A stretch of DNA of 5,230 nucleotides from assembly GCA_900555785.1 (NCBI GenBank), contig USMO01000119.1:1-5230 (forward strand), in the 5' to 3' direction. Positions 1 to 5,078 of this stretch are shown piece by piece. A model generated the notes under the pieces. That model searched no databases, had not been told where the DNA came from, and saw only the letters and a list, made by a program, of their open reading frames with translations. This stretch comes from an uncultured Eubacteriales bacterium. GTDB lineage: Bacteria > Bacillota > Clostridia > Oscillospirales > CAG-272. The number at the start of each line of letters is the position of its first letter. Positions within the stretch are counted from its first letter, which is position 1. A program made the translations under genes and the position numbers.

Positions 1-5
1 GCGGC

Positions 6-18
6 GCCCCGAGGTCTT
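6..18 (-). repeat. Copy of a dispersed GC-rich 3'-end element (cut by window edge)
   Basis: Read on the minus strand, the 13 bases AAGACCTCGGGGC start at the last base of the stop codon of the membrane-protein gene. The same 13 bases occur on the plus strand at 2345-2357, shortly after the stop of the 165-residue gene. In both places they follow a G/A-rich run. The window ends before it can be seen whether a GCCCCGA return arm follows here. This looks like a dispersed palindromic element that sits behind genes; whether it ends transcription is unknown. Confidence 0.5.
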
Positions 19-563
19 TACCCCTTCCTCTCCTCCTGCAGATAAAGCCGAACGCGAACGGCGCGCCAGGAAAGAATGCCGAAGAGAATCGCCAAAGCGA
101 GCGGGAGAAGCGTTGCCGCAAGCGGCGTGTTGGCGGGGTTGCGGAGAAAGACCGACTGCCCATCCACAACCGCCGTAATTTCGGGCACCCCCTCCGCAGC
201 ACGCGAAGAGGTGGTGGAAAGCAGCAGATCGTAATCGGCACGCGGCGGGAGCGTGAACGCTTCGGTCACCTCCAACACCACATCCGGGCTGCCCTTCACC
301 GTCACCGTAATCCGCTCAACCGTAATGGCGTGATCGGCAGTATTGCGTAGCCTGCCACGCGCCTCCACCTGCCAGGCGGCACCCTCTTCCATGCTCACTC
401 GTGCAGCGGAAGCCGTGACTTCCTCACGAACCGATAACCCCGCCCGCGCGGGAATCAGCGACAGGACCGTCAGAAGCGCGGAAAACAACGCCGCTGCAAG
501 AAACAGAACCAACAGCACGTCCTGCAGAATAATCCGTTTTTTCAGTTCCATCGGCTGCTTCAT
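18..563 (-). CDS. Unrecognised membrane-anchored protein, coupled to nagA
   Basis: I do not recognise a family for this 181-residue protein. It has a short basic N-terminus (KKR at 8-10) and a hydrophobic helix at about 12-38. A region of about 100 residues (40-145) follows, with alternating hydrophobic strands (for example ITVERITVTV at 80-89), resembling an Ig-like/FxLYD-type beta sandwich. A second helix lies at about 147-166, and the tail is short and charged (RAVRVRLYLQEERKG). The basic ends suggest that both termini are cytoplasmic and the beta domain is outside. Its ATG overlaps the nagA TGA by four bases (ATGA), so it is probably translated by coupling after nagA. GGGGAGGG (568-575) lies four bases upstream, which supports Met1; Met5 is an alternative. 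A role in amino-sugar or cell-wall sensing can only be guessed from the neighbour. Confidence 0.85.
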   Translation of the reverse strand: MKQPMELKKRIILQDVLLVLFLAAALFSALLTVLSLIPARAGLSVREEVTASAARVSMEEGAAWQVEARGRLRNTADHAITVERITVTVKGSPDVVLEVTEAFTLPPRADYDLLLSTTSSRAAEGVPEITAVVDGQSVFLRNPANTPLAATLLPLALAILFGILSWRAVRVRLYLQEERKG

Positions 564-1702
564 TGCGCCCTCCCCACATTCTTCCCCGGAGCGCCCGCCG
601 CAAATACCTCCTGGATTTCCAGCGCGTCATCCACCAGCAGCAAATCGGCGCGCTTGCCTGCCGCCAGACTGCCGACCCGCCCCGAAACGCCGGTCGCGGC
701 AGCGGGATTTGCCGTTGCACAGCGGACCGCATCCTCCAGCGGCGCACCGGTCATGCGCATCAGGTTCTTCACCCCCTGCCAGAGATTCAGCGTGCTGCCC
801 GCCAGCGCGCCCGAAAGCGTTTCCGCCCTGCCGTTCCGGACCACAACCTTTTCGCCCGCAATCGCGTATTCGCCGTCCGGGCAGCCCGTTGCTTCCATCG
901 AGTCGGTGATGAGAATCAACCGCTCCGGGCCCTTGATCTGGTAGGTCAACCGCACCATATCGGGGCAGATGTGCAGCCCGTCCACAATCAGCTCGGTCCA
1001 CAGCTCGCCGGACGTCAGCGCCACACTGACCGGTCCGCCTTCGCGGTGGTGCAGGGGCGGCATCGCGTTGTAAAGGTGCGTGAAGCAGTCGACCCCGTGC
1101 GAAACGGCAACGCGGGTCTCCTCGGCGGTTGCGTTGGTATGCCCGATGCCAAGCGTTGCGCCGAACGCTTTCGCGCAGGCGGCAAACCCGCCGTCCGCGT
1201 CCAGTTCAAACGCGGCGGTGATGTGACACGGAACATGAACGGCGTTCAGGCAATCCTCCAGATCGCGCGGGTCCAGCGAAACGAGCAGCGCCGGGTTGTG
1301 CGCGCCGCGCTTGACGGGATTGAGGTATCTGCCCTCCAGGTGAATGCCGTCGTAGCCGCAGGATTCGATGTCACGGATGGCGCGCAGCCAGTCCTCTTTG
1401 GTGGCAGAGGCAAGCGTGGCGAACACGGTGGTCACGCCGTGCTCGGCGTAGGACCGTTTCATCAGCGCCATCTGCTCTGCGGTTGCGGTTGTAAAGTCGT
1501 AGCCTGCGCGGCCGTGGGTGTGCATATCGACCAGCCCCGGCAGGACAGTCAGTCCTTGGGCGCTCATGCGGGCGGTCTCTGCCGGCACCTCGCCGATTTC
1601 CGCGCCAACGGCAAGAATGGTATCGTCCTCCAGCAGGATCGGGCAATCGGGCACAAAATGTGTGCCATGCAGGACCCTGCCGTGTTCAATCAGAAGTTTC
1701 AT
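560..1702 (-). CDS. nagA: N-acetylglucosamine-6-phosphate deacetylase
   Basis: A cytoplasmic metal-dependent amidohydrolase that removes acetate from GlcNAc-6-phosphate to give glucosamine-6-phosphate, in amino-sugar catabolism and cell-wall recycling. Its 380 residues are the normal family length. Visible motifs: the HxH of the TIM barrel (HTH, 61-63, after PGLVDM); HLEG with the metal-ligand glutamate E123, followed by GAHNP (133-137); GIGHTNA with H188; FTHLYNAMPPLHHREGG (207-223) with H209; VDGLH with H244; the catalytic aspartate D267 in LITDSMEATG; and LAGSTLNL near 300-307. By alignment from memory these match the E. coli NagA ligand and substrate residues. One difference is HLEGR where HLEGP is usual. 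The start at 1702 has GAGGG six bases upstream and a good promoter. No nagB is in the window; the next gene downstream is the coupled membrane protein. Confidence 0.96.
   Translation of the reverse strand: MKLLIEHGRVLHGTHFVPDCPILLEDDTILAVGAEIGEVPAETARMSAQGLTVLPGLVDMHTHGRAGYDFTTATAEQMALMKRSYAEHGVTTVFATLASATKEDWLRAIRDIESCGYDGIHLEGRYLNPVKRGAHNPALLVSLDPRDLEDCLNAVHVPCHITAAFELDADGGFAACAKAFGATLGIGHTNATAEETRVAVSHGVDCFTHLYNAMPPLHHREGGPVSVALTSGELWTELIVDGLHICPDMVRLTYQIKGPERLILITDSMEATGCPDGEYAIAGEKVVVRNGRAETLSGALAGSTLNLWQGVKNLMRMTGAPLEDAVRCATANPAAATGVSGRVGSLAAGKRADLLLVDDALEIQEVFAAGAPGKNVGRAQ
568..575 (-). promoter_or_regulatory. Ribosome binding site of the nagA-coupled membrane gene
   Basis: GGGGAGGG on the minus strand lies inside the end of nagA, four to five bases before the ATG at 563. 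It decides for Met1 over Met5, which would sit about 16 bases away. Confidence 0.6.
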
Positions 1703-1708
1703 TGCAAT

Positions 1709-1713
1709 CCCTC
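1709..1713 (-). promoter_or_regulatory. Ribosome binding site of nagA
   Basis: GAGGG on the minus strand, six bases before the ATG at 1702. Confidence 0.6.
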
Positions 1714-1726
1714 ACTTTCTACCTTC

Positions 1727-1754
1727 ATTATATCGGATTTCCGCAAAAAGTCAA
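1727..1754 (-). promoter_or_regulatory. Sigma-A promoter of nagA
   Basis: On the minus strand, TTGACT (1754-1749), a 16-bp spacer and a perfect TATAAT (1732-1727). Transcription should start near 1720, giving a leader of roughly 20 bases that just contains the ribosome site. It probably drives nagA and the coupled membrane gene together. Confidence 0.75.
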
Positions 1755-1759
1755 GGGGT

Positions 1760-1781
1760 TTGTCAAAAAAAGCGTTGACAA
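1760..1781. repeat. Inverted repeat between divergent promoters (possible operator)
   Basis: TTGTCAA (1760-1766) and TTGACAA (1775-1781) are perfect 7-bp inverted arms around eight bases. The right arm contains the -35 box of the rightward promoter; the left arm lies just upstream of the nagA -35. A dimeric regulator here could act on both promoters. The arms are partly explained by the -35 consensus itself, so this is only a candidate. Confidence 0.35.
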
Positions 1782-1803
1782 TCGGTACTGGATATGGTAT
1801 AAT
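1775..1803 (+). promoter_or_regulatory. Consensus sigma-A promoter of the 165-residue gene
   Basis: TTGACA (1775-1780), a 17-bp spacer and TATAAT (1798-1803): an exact match to the housekeeping consensus. Transcription would begin near 1810, with a leader of about 29 bases. Its -35 is 20 bp from the -35 of the divergent nagA promoter. Confidence 0.85.
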
Positions 1804-1811
1804 ATGGTATA
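1792..1811 (+). repeat. Tandem decamer over the -10 box
   Basis: ATATGGTATA is repeated twice in tandem with no gap (1792-1801, 1802-1811), covering the -10 box and the expected start point of transcription. Confidence 0.7.
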
Positions 1812-1825
1812 TCACCCAAGAAAAC

Positions 1826-1831
1826 AGGAGG
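1826..1831 (+). promoter_or_regulatory. Ribosome binding site of the 165-residue gene
   Basis: A perfect AGGAGG, seven bases before the ATG at 1839. It fixes the start and supports the plus strand as coding here. Confidence 0.85.
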
Positions 1832-1838
1832 TCCGGCT

Positions 1839-2336
1839 ATGCTGGTTGGAAAGAAAAACCGCGCGGCGGAGGAAATGGACGCCGCACTTGTCGATTACCC
1901 TGTTCTGAATCTGAAGAAAAAGAAGAAGCCGCTCCGCTATCGATCCACCGGGTGCGGCATTGTGGCGCACGGCTACCTGCGGCAGATTTTCAGCGGCGGG
2001 CAGTACCTGGCTGACATTCCGCTGGAGGTGCGCTGGGAGCCGAACCGCGTGACGGTGGTTCTGGATCTTTGCCCCCGCGATTTCATCCGCTCGATGAGTC
2101 TGCCCCGCTCGGTACTCTCGATGAGCGCCCGGCTTGCCTACAATGTCAAGTCCAACCGCACGCAGCTGATGGAGGGCACGCGGGAAAACGGGTATCTCTC
2201 GCGTGGCTATGTGCTGGAGGGCATTCTGCGCGCAGAAGCCCCGCAGGCTGGGCAGGCGCTTGGGGAACTCCTTGACGAAATCACCGTTCGCCGCCGCGCA
2301 GAACTCGACGACTTTTGCGTTCTGACGCGGGGGTGA
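1839..2336 (+). CDS. Unrecognised soluble 165-residue protein
   Basis: I do not recognise a family. The protein has no signal peptide and no membrane helix, so it is probably cytoplasmic. The first 35 residues are charged and include five lysines in a row (26-30) followed by PLRYR, which could contact nucleic acid or membrane lipid. A beta-rich central part follows (GIVAHGYLRQI at 40-50, EVRWEPNRVTVVLDLC at 63-78), then a stretch of serine/arginine and amphipathic helix (80-105). The C-terminus is a likely helix rich in acidic and arginine residues (ALGELLDEITVRRRAELDDF, 140-159). Cysteines are at 39, 78 and 160, with no metal-binding pattern. It has its own consensus promoter and ribosome site and GC-rich codon use like nagA, and is the only gene of its unit before the hairpin element. 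It is certainly a gene; its function is open. Confidence 0.85.
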   Translation: MLVGKKNRAAEEMDAALVDYPVLNLKKKKKPLRYRSTGCGIVAHGYLRQIFSGGQYLADIPLEVRWEPNRVTVVLDLCPRDFIRSMSLPRSVLSMSARLAYNVKSNRTQLMEGTRENGYLSRGYVLEGILRAEAPQAGQALGELLDEITVRRRAELDDFCVLTRG

Positions 2337-2344
2337 GGGGGAGG

Positions 2345-2396
2345 AAGACCTCGGGGCTCTGCCCCGAACCCCGCTTAGAACCTTCTTTCGGAGAAG
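2345..2396 (+). repeat. Dispersed GC-rich hairpin element behind the 165-residue gene
   Basis: The 13-base core (2345-2357) is shared with the left edge of the window. It leads into a perfect hairpin: TCGGGGC (2351-2357), loop TCT, GCCCCGA (2361-2367). A second small hairpin follows, CTTCT (2382-2386) and AGAAG (2392-2396) around TTCGG. Neither is followed by a T-run, so they are not standard intrinsic terminators; they look more like a dispersed palindromic repeat that could stabilise the 3' end of the message. Confidence 0.55.
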
Positions 2397-2440
2397 CCCC
2401 GAAGCAGGCTTTGCTGCGCCGCCCCAGGGCCTTCACCTTT

Positions 2441-2461
2441 CCTGCAAAGTGAGCAGGTTTT
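2441..2461 (+). terminator. Weak candidate terminator
   Basis: CCTGC (2441-2445), a seven-base loop and GCAGG (2453-2457), followed by TTTT. The stem is only five base pairs, so termination here is uncertain. It is the best candidate for ending the 165-residue transcript. Confidence 0.35.
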
Positions 2462-2502
2462 ACATGAACCTTTTTCGATTTTTACGTAAACTTTACATGA
2501 GA
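2459..2502 (+). promoter_or_regulatory. Four 11-bp-phased direct repeats upstream of the antiporter promoter
   Basis: With an exact 11-base period the sequence reads TTTACATGAAC (2459), CTTTTTCGATT (2470, degenerate), TTTACGTAAAC (2481) and TTTACATGAGA (2492). Three of the four units fit TTTACRTRA. The third contains the 10-bp palindrome TTTACGTAAA. The array ends two bases before the -35 box. An 11-bp direct repeat with a TTTAC-type core is the usual form of sites for OmpR/PhoB-family response regulators such as PhoP/PhoB. The regulator is not in the window, so its identity is inference. Confidence 0.5.
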
Positions 2503-2504
2503 TA

Positions 2505-2533
2505 TTGACAATCAAATGAGAGTGTGATATACT
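2505..2533 (+). promoter_or_regulatory. Sigma-A promoter of the antiporter frame
   Basis: TTGACA (2505-2510), a 17-bp spacer and TATACT (2528-2533). The expected start of transcription is about 2540. This excludes the in-frame TTG at 2535 as a translation start, because that codon would lie upstream of the message. Confidence 0.85.
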
Positions 2534-2550
2534 ATTGGTATCCTTTTGTA

Positions 2551-2556
2551 AGGGGG
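2551..2556 (+). promoter_or_regulatory. Ribosome binding site of the antiporter frame
   Basis: AGGGGG lies 11 bases before the ATG at 2568, a slightly long but workable spacing. It decides for ATG 2568 over TTG 2535, which has no such site. Confidence 0.65.
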
Positions 2557-2567
2557 AACTCCATATT

Positions 2568-3563
2568 ATGCTCTCCGGACTCCACAAAATATTACAGGAA
2601 GCATCGCCTGTGGCAACAATCATCATCTCGGTTGCTTTCATGCTCCTGTTTGGCTTTGCCGTGACGCGACTGACCAAGCTGCTCCGACTCCCGAATGTGA
2701 CCGCCTACATTCTGACCGGGATCCTGCTCGGACCGTACTGTCTGAACATCGTTCCGCAGACCGTGATTGACGGAATGGATTTCCTTTCCGACATCTCGCT
2801 GGCGCTGGTTGCATTCGGAACGGGGCAGTTTTTCCATTTCTCGGTCCTGCGGCGCAACGGTGTCAAATCGGTTGTCATCACGCTGTTTGAGGCGCTGTTT
2901 GCATCGATTGCCGTCTTTTCGGTCAGCTTTTTCCTGCTGCGGCTCCAGCTGCCGTTTGCAATTGTTCTGGCAGCACTGGCGGCAGCGACCGCGCCGACCT
3001 CGACCATGATGACCATCCGGCAGACCGGCTCGAAGGGCGATTTTGTCGATACCTTGCTGCAGGTGGTGGCGCTGGATAACATTCTGAGCCTGATTGCCTA
3101 CAGCGTGGCGCTTTCAATTGCGGCATCGGTCCTGTCCGGCGGCAGCGCCTTCAACAGCGGCGACATTCTGCGCCCGATTCTGACCAATCTCGGCGCGCTG
3201 GTACTGGGCGGCGTCTTCGGGTTGTTCATGAAGCTGCTGATGCCGAAAAAGCGGTCGACCGACAACCGTCTGATCATCTCCATTGCCCTGCTGTTCGGAT
3301 TCTGCGGCATTTGCGCGCTGCTCGATATCTCTCCCCTGCTCGGCTGCATGTCGATGGGGACCGTCTACTTCAACGTTGCCGGCGACGATAAGCTCTTCAA
3401 GCAGCTGAACTACTTCAGCCCACCGATCCTGCTGCTGTTCTTCGTGCGTTCCGGGCTGAACTTCCAGCTGGGCGCATTGGGCGGGACGGTCGGCTCCATC
3501 GGCTCCACTTCCCTGCTGGTCATCGGGATCCTCTATTTCGTAGTCCGGATGGCGGCGAAATAC
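2568..3563 (+). other. Antiporter portion: CPA2-type cation:proton antiporter, 3' end missing
   Basis: This part would exchange protons for a monovalent cation (Na+ or K+; the cation cannot be told from the sequence) across the inner membrane. Visible family features: LPNVTAYILTGILLGP (41-56), the usual N-terminal signature; LVAFGTGQFF (80-89); AAATAPTSTMMTIRQ (138-152), then VVALDN (166-171) where many relatives have a DD or similar acidic pair in the ion-binding helix, here D170-N171; ISPLLGCMSMG (254-264); and FFVRSGLNFQL (291-301). About nine or ten hydrophobic helices are present. The sequence breaks at YFVVRMAAKY (323-332), where relatives continue with a glycine-rich helix and a further conserved LxPQAGVAIG-type segment, so roughly the last 50-80 residues are absent. 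No TrkA-N domain is seen. Codon use matches nagA and the 165-residue gene. Confidence 0.85.
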
Positions 3564-4814
3564 GGCGGCGGTATATTCCTGCTTATTTATATTGTACTGG
3601 CTCTGACATTCGGCTACACAATGATCACCGCCGAAACAGCCATCGGACGCATGACCCAGAAAAGCCCGGTCGGCGCCTATAAAAAATTCGGGAAATCAAA
3701 GTGGCTGTCGTTTGGAGGCTGGATAAACGCCGTCATACCTATTCTCATTGTGCCGTATTATTCTGTTATCGGAGGCTGGGTAATAAAGTATCTGGCTGAA
3801 TACATCATGGGAAATGGAAAACAACTAGCGGCAGACGGATACTTTGGAGGATTCATATCCAACGGAGGCTCTGCTGAACTCTGCTTCCTTGCCTTCACAG
3901 CGCTGACGGTCGCTATCATTTTCGGCGGAGTAAGGCACGGCGTAGAGCGCGTTTCAAAATTTATGATGCCTGTTCTGGTGGTGCTGTCAGTCATTATAAC
4001 GATTTTTTCGGTCACAAGACCCGGTGCGCTTGAGGGCGTCAAGTATTTCCTGATACCAAACTTTTCGAATTTTTCATGGATGACGGTCGTTTCAGCAATG
4101 GGACAGATGTTTTATTCTTTGTCTATCGCAATGGGAATTCTGATAACCTTCGGCTCATATATGAAAAAGAACGTATCAATTGAGAAATCCACTGAAAACG
4201 TTGAAATTTTCGACACTGGAATCGCGATAATGGCGGGTCTGATGATTATTCCTGCGGTATTCGCCTTCTCTGGCGGCAGCACGGAAAATCTCAAAGCCGG
4301 TCCGTCGCTGATGTTCATTACTATCCCTAAGGTATTCGCCGACATGAGCATGGGCGGTTTCGTTGGAATACTATTCTTCCTGCTTGTGCTGTGTGCCGCG
4401 CTGACAAGCTCCATAGCCCTGACAGAAAGCGCCGTATCCACATTCCAGGACGAGCTCGGCTGGGGAAGAAAAAAATCGACATTGATCATTACTGGTATCA
4501 TGGTATTGCTTGGTACACTGTCCTCCCTGGGATACGGTCCGCTCGGCAGCGTCCAGATACTCGGAATGCAGTTCCTGGATTTCTTCGACTTCCTCACAAA
4601 CTCCGTGATGATGCCAGTAGCCGCCATTGCAACCTGCCTGCTGGTGTCCCGTGTGATGGGCGTCAGAAAGATTGAAGAAGAAATGACCCAGGAAAATGGC
4701 ACTTTCAAACGAAAGAAGATCTTCAACTTTATGATCAAGTATCTGTGTCCGATTTTCGCTGCGGTTATTCTGATAAGCTCGGTCGCAAATGCGTTCGGTA
4801 TTATCTCAATGTGA
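2568..4814 (+). CDS. Chimeric frame: truncated cation:proton antiporter joined to truncated NSS sodium symporter
   Basis: A single 748-residue frame holds parts of two unrelated polytopic membrane transporters. Residues 1 to about 332 match CPA2/KefB-like antiporters; residues about 333 to 748 match the neurotransmitter:sodium symporter family. Each part lacks the end that faces the join: the antiporter its last helices and the symporter its TM1. The two halves use codons differently (ATA 1 versus 13, ACA 1 versus 11, AGA/AGG 0 versus 4), and the first ATA of the right half is codon 336, immediately after the join. I know of no natural protein with this architecture, and loss of TM1 should abolish NSS transport. 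The likeliest cause is joining of two genomes at a short shared sequence during assembly; a real recombination is possible but less likely. The translation start is chosen from the promoter and ribosome site. Confidence 0.8.
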   Translation: MLSGLHKILQEASPVATIIISVAFMLLFGFAVTRLTKLLRLPNVTAYILTGILLGPYCLNIVPQTVIDGMDFLSDISLALVAFGTGQFFHFSVLRRNGVKSVVITLFEALFASIAVFSVSFFLLRLQLPFAIVLAALAAATAPTSTMMTIRQTGSKGDFVDTLLQVVALDNILSLIAYSVALSIAASVLSGGSAFNSGDILRPILTNLGALVLGGVFGLFMKLLMPKKRSTDNRLIISIALLFGFCGICALLDISPLLGCMSMGTVYFNVAGDDKLFKQLNYFSPPILLLFFVRSGLNFQLGALGGTVGSIGSTSLLVIGILYFVVRMAAKYGGGIFLLIYIVLALTFGYTMITAETAIGRMTQKSPVGAYKKFGKSKWLSFGGWINAVIPILIVPYYSVIGGWVIKYLAEYIMGNGKQLAADGYFGGFISNGGSAELCFLAFTALTVAIIFGGVRHGVERVSKFMMPVLVVLSVIITIFSVTRPGALEGVKYFLIPNFSNFSWMTVVSAMGQMFYSLSIAMGILITFGSYMKKNVSIEKSTENVEIFDTGIAIMAGLMIIPAVFAFSGGSTENLKAGPSLMFITIPKVFADMSMGGFVGILFFLLVLCAALTSSIALTESAVSTFQDELGWGRKKSTLIITGIMVLLGTLSSLGYGPLGSVQILGMQFLDFFDFLTNSVMMPVAAIATCLLVSRVMGVRKIEEEMTQENGTFKRKKIFNFMIKYLCPIFAAVILISSVANAFGIISM
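3549..3575 (+). other. Join between antiporter and symporter parts
   Basis: Codons 328-336 read M A A K Y G G G I. The segment AAKYGG suits both families: antiporters have R-x-x-G/A-K-Y near this helix, and many NSS proteins have FPY-x-x-x-YGGG-x-F at the start of TM2. The shared stretch lies in the same reading frame in both, which explains why the fused frame stays open. Left of it ATA, AGA and ACA codons are nearly absent; right of it they are common. The exact crossover base cannot be placed within the shared stretch. Confidence 0.75.
3564..4814 (+). other. Symporter portion: NSS (SLC6-like) sodium-dependent transporter, N-terminus and TM1 missing
   Basis: Complete members of this family couple Na+ entry to uptake of amino acids or related solutes; the substrate cannot be predicted here. 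It begins at TM2 (YGGGIFLLIYIVLALTFG, 332-349), followed by ETAIGR (356-361), the family's E-x-x-xGR signature. GQMFYSLSIAMGILITFGSY, from about 513, corresponds to LeuT TM6 (GQAFFTLSLGFGAIITYASY). LTSSIALTES (612-621) corresponds to TM8 of LeuT, whose T354/S355 bind the Na2 ion. The missing TM1 normally carries the unwound GxGNxWRFPY segment that completes both Na+ sites, so this version should not transport. About 35-45 residues appear to be lost compared with a normal protein of about 450. The C-terminus is complete, ending in a TM12-like helix and a TGA just before a strong terminator. Confidence 0.85.
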
Positions 4815-4831
4815 CATACGATGTTTAACGG

Positions 4832-4874
4832 AAGCCCTCTCAGTGATGCTTGTAACATCACTGAGAGGGCTTTT
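4832..4874 (+). terminator. Strong intrinsic terminator after the symporter
   Basis: A perfect 17-bp stem (4832-4848 with 4856-4872) around a seven-base loop, CTTGTAA, with four Ts at 4871-4874, the first two of them in the stem. It begins 18 bases after the TGA. On the minus strand the same hairpin is followed by only two Ts, so it mainly serves the plus strand. Confidence 0.9.
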
Positions 4875-5078
4875 AAGTTCGTTATTTTCATGTTCTGCAT
4901 TGATTATCGTAACAAGTCCGTTTATGATTTTATGTCTTTATTATATGGGAAACGGAGGAAAAACTGAACAACACGGGTAGACTTTTGTGTTGGTAAAAAA
5001 AACGATCCGTATACGTCTCAGCACCTGATATCGTCAATATAACTTTGTATAGATGGAGCGACTGCTATTTTACTGTGT
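4875..5078. other. AT-rich convergent intergenic region without a supported gene
   Basis: This lies between the symporter terminator and the end of the sigma-factor gene on the other strand. Short frames exist, but none has a ribosome site with a start codon and a credible product. A run of eight As at 4995-5002 (T-run on the minus strand) could mark termination of the sigma-factor transcript, but the stem before it is poor. Confidence 0.5.

Noticed and set aside
563..2014. Long plus-strand open frame of 483 codons opposite nagA
   Set aside because: It mirrors a well-supported nagA on the other strand in GC-rich DNA. Its product is low-complexity and rich in Arg, His and Gln, no family is recognisable, and it runs through the divergent promoters and into the 165-residue gene.
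2535..2567. In-frame TTG at 2535 as start of the antiporter frame
   Set aside because: It lies between the -10 box and the expected transcription start and has no ribosome site; ATG 2568 follows AGGGGG.
2568..4814. A genuine new bifunctional antiporter-symporter fusion
   Set aside because: Both parts lack essential helices exactly at the join and codon use changes at the same point, so a working fusion is unlikely.
4112..4900. Minus-strand open frame of 262 codons opposite the symporter part
   Set aside because: It is a shadow of the NSS coding sequence; it would begin upstream of the terminator hairpin and read through it, with no family features.
4890..4967. 25-codon frame beginning MFCIDYRNK
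   Set aside because: No ribosome site upstream, no promoter, and it lies just after a strong terminator.
4789..4980. 63-residue frame with a hydrophobic stretch, considered as a small partner subunit of the symporter
   Set aside because: Its first ATG is inside the symporter gene and the frame runs through the terminator hairpin; no ribosome site or start lies after the terminator.
4995..5040. T-run of eight on the minus strand as terminator of the sigma-factor gene
   Set aside because: The bases before it give only a three- to four-bp stem or a loopless CGTATACG palindrome; noted in the intergenic entry but not called.
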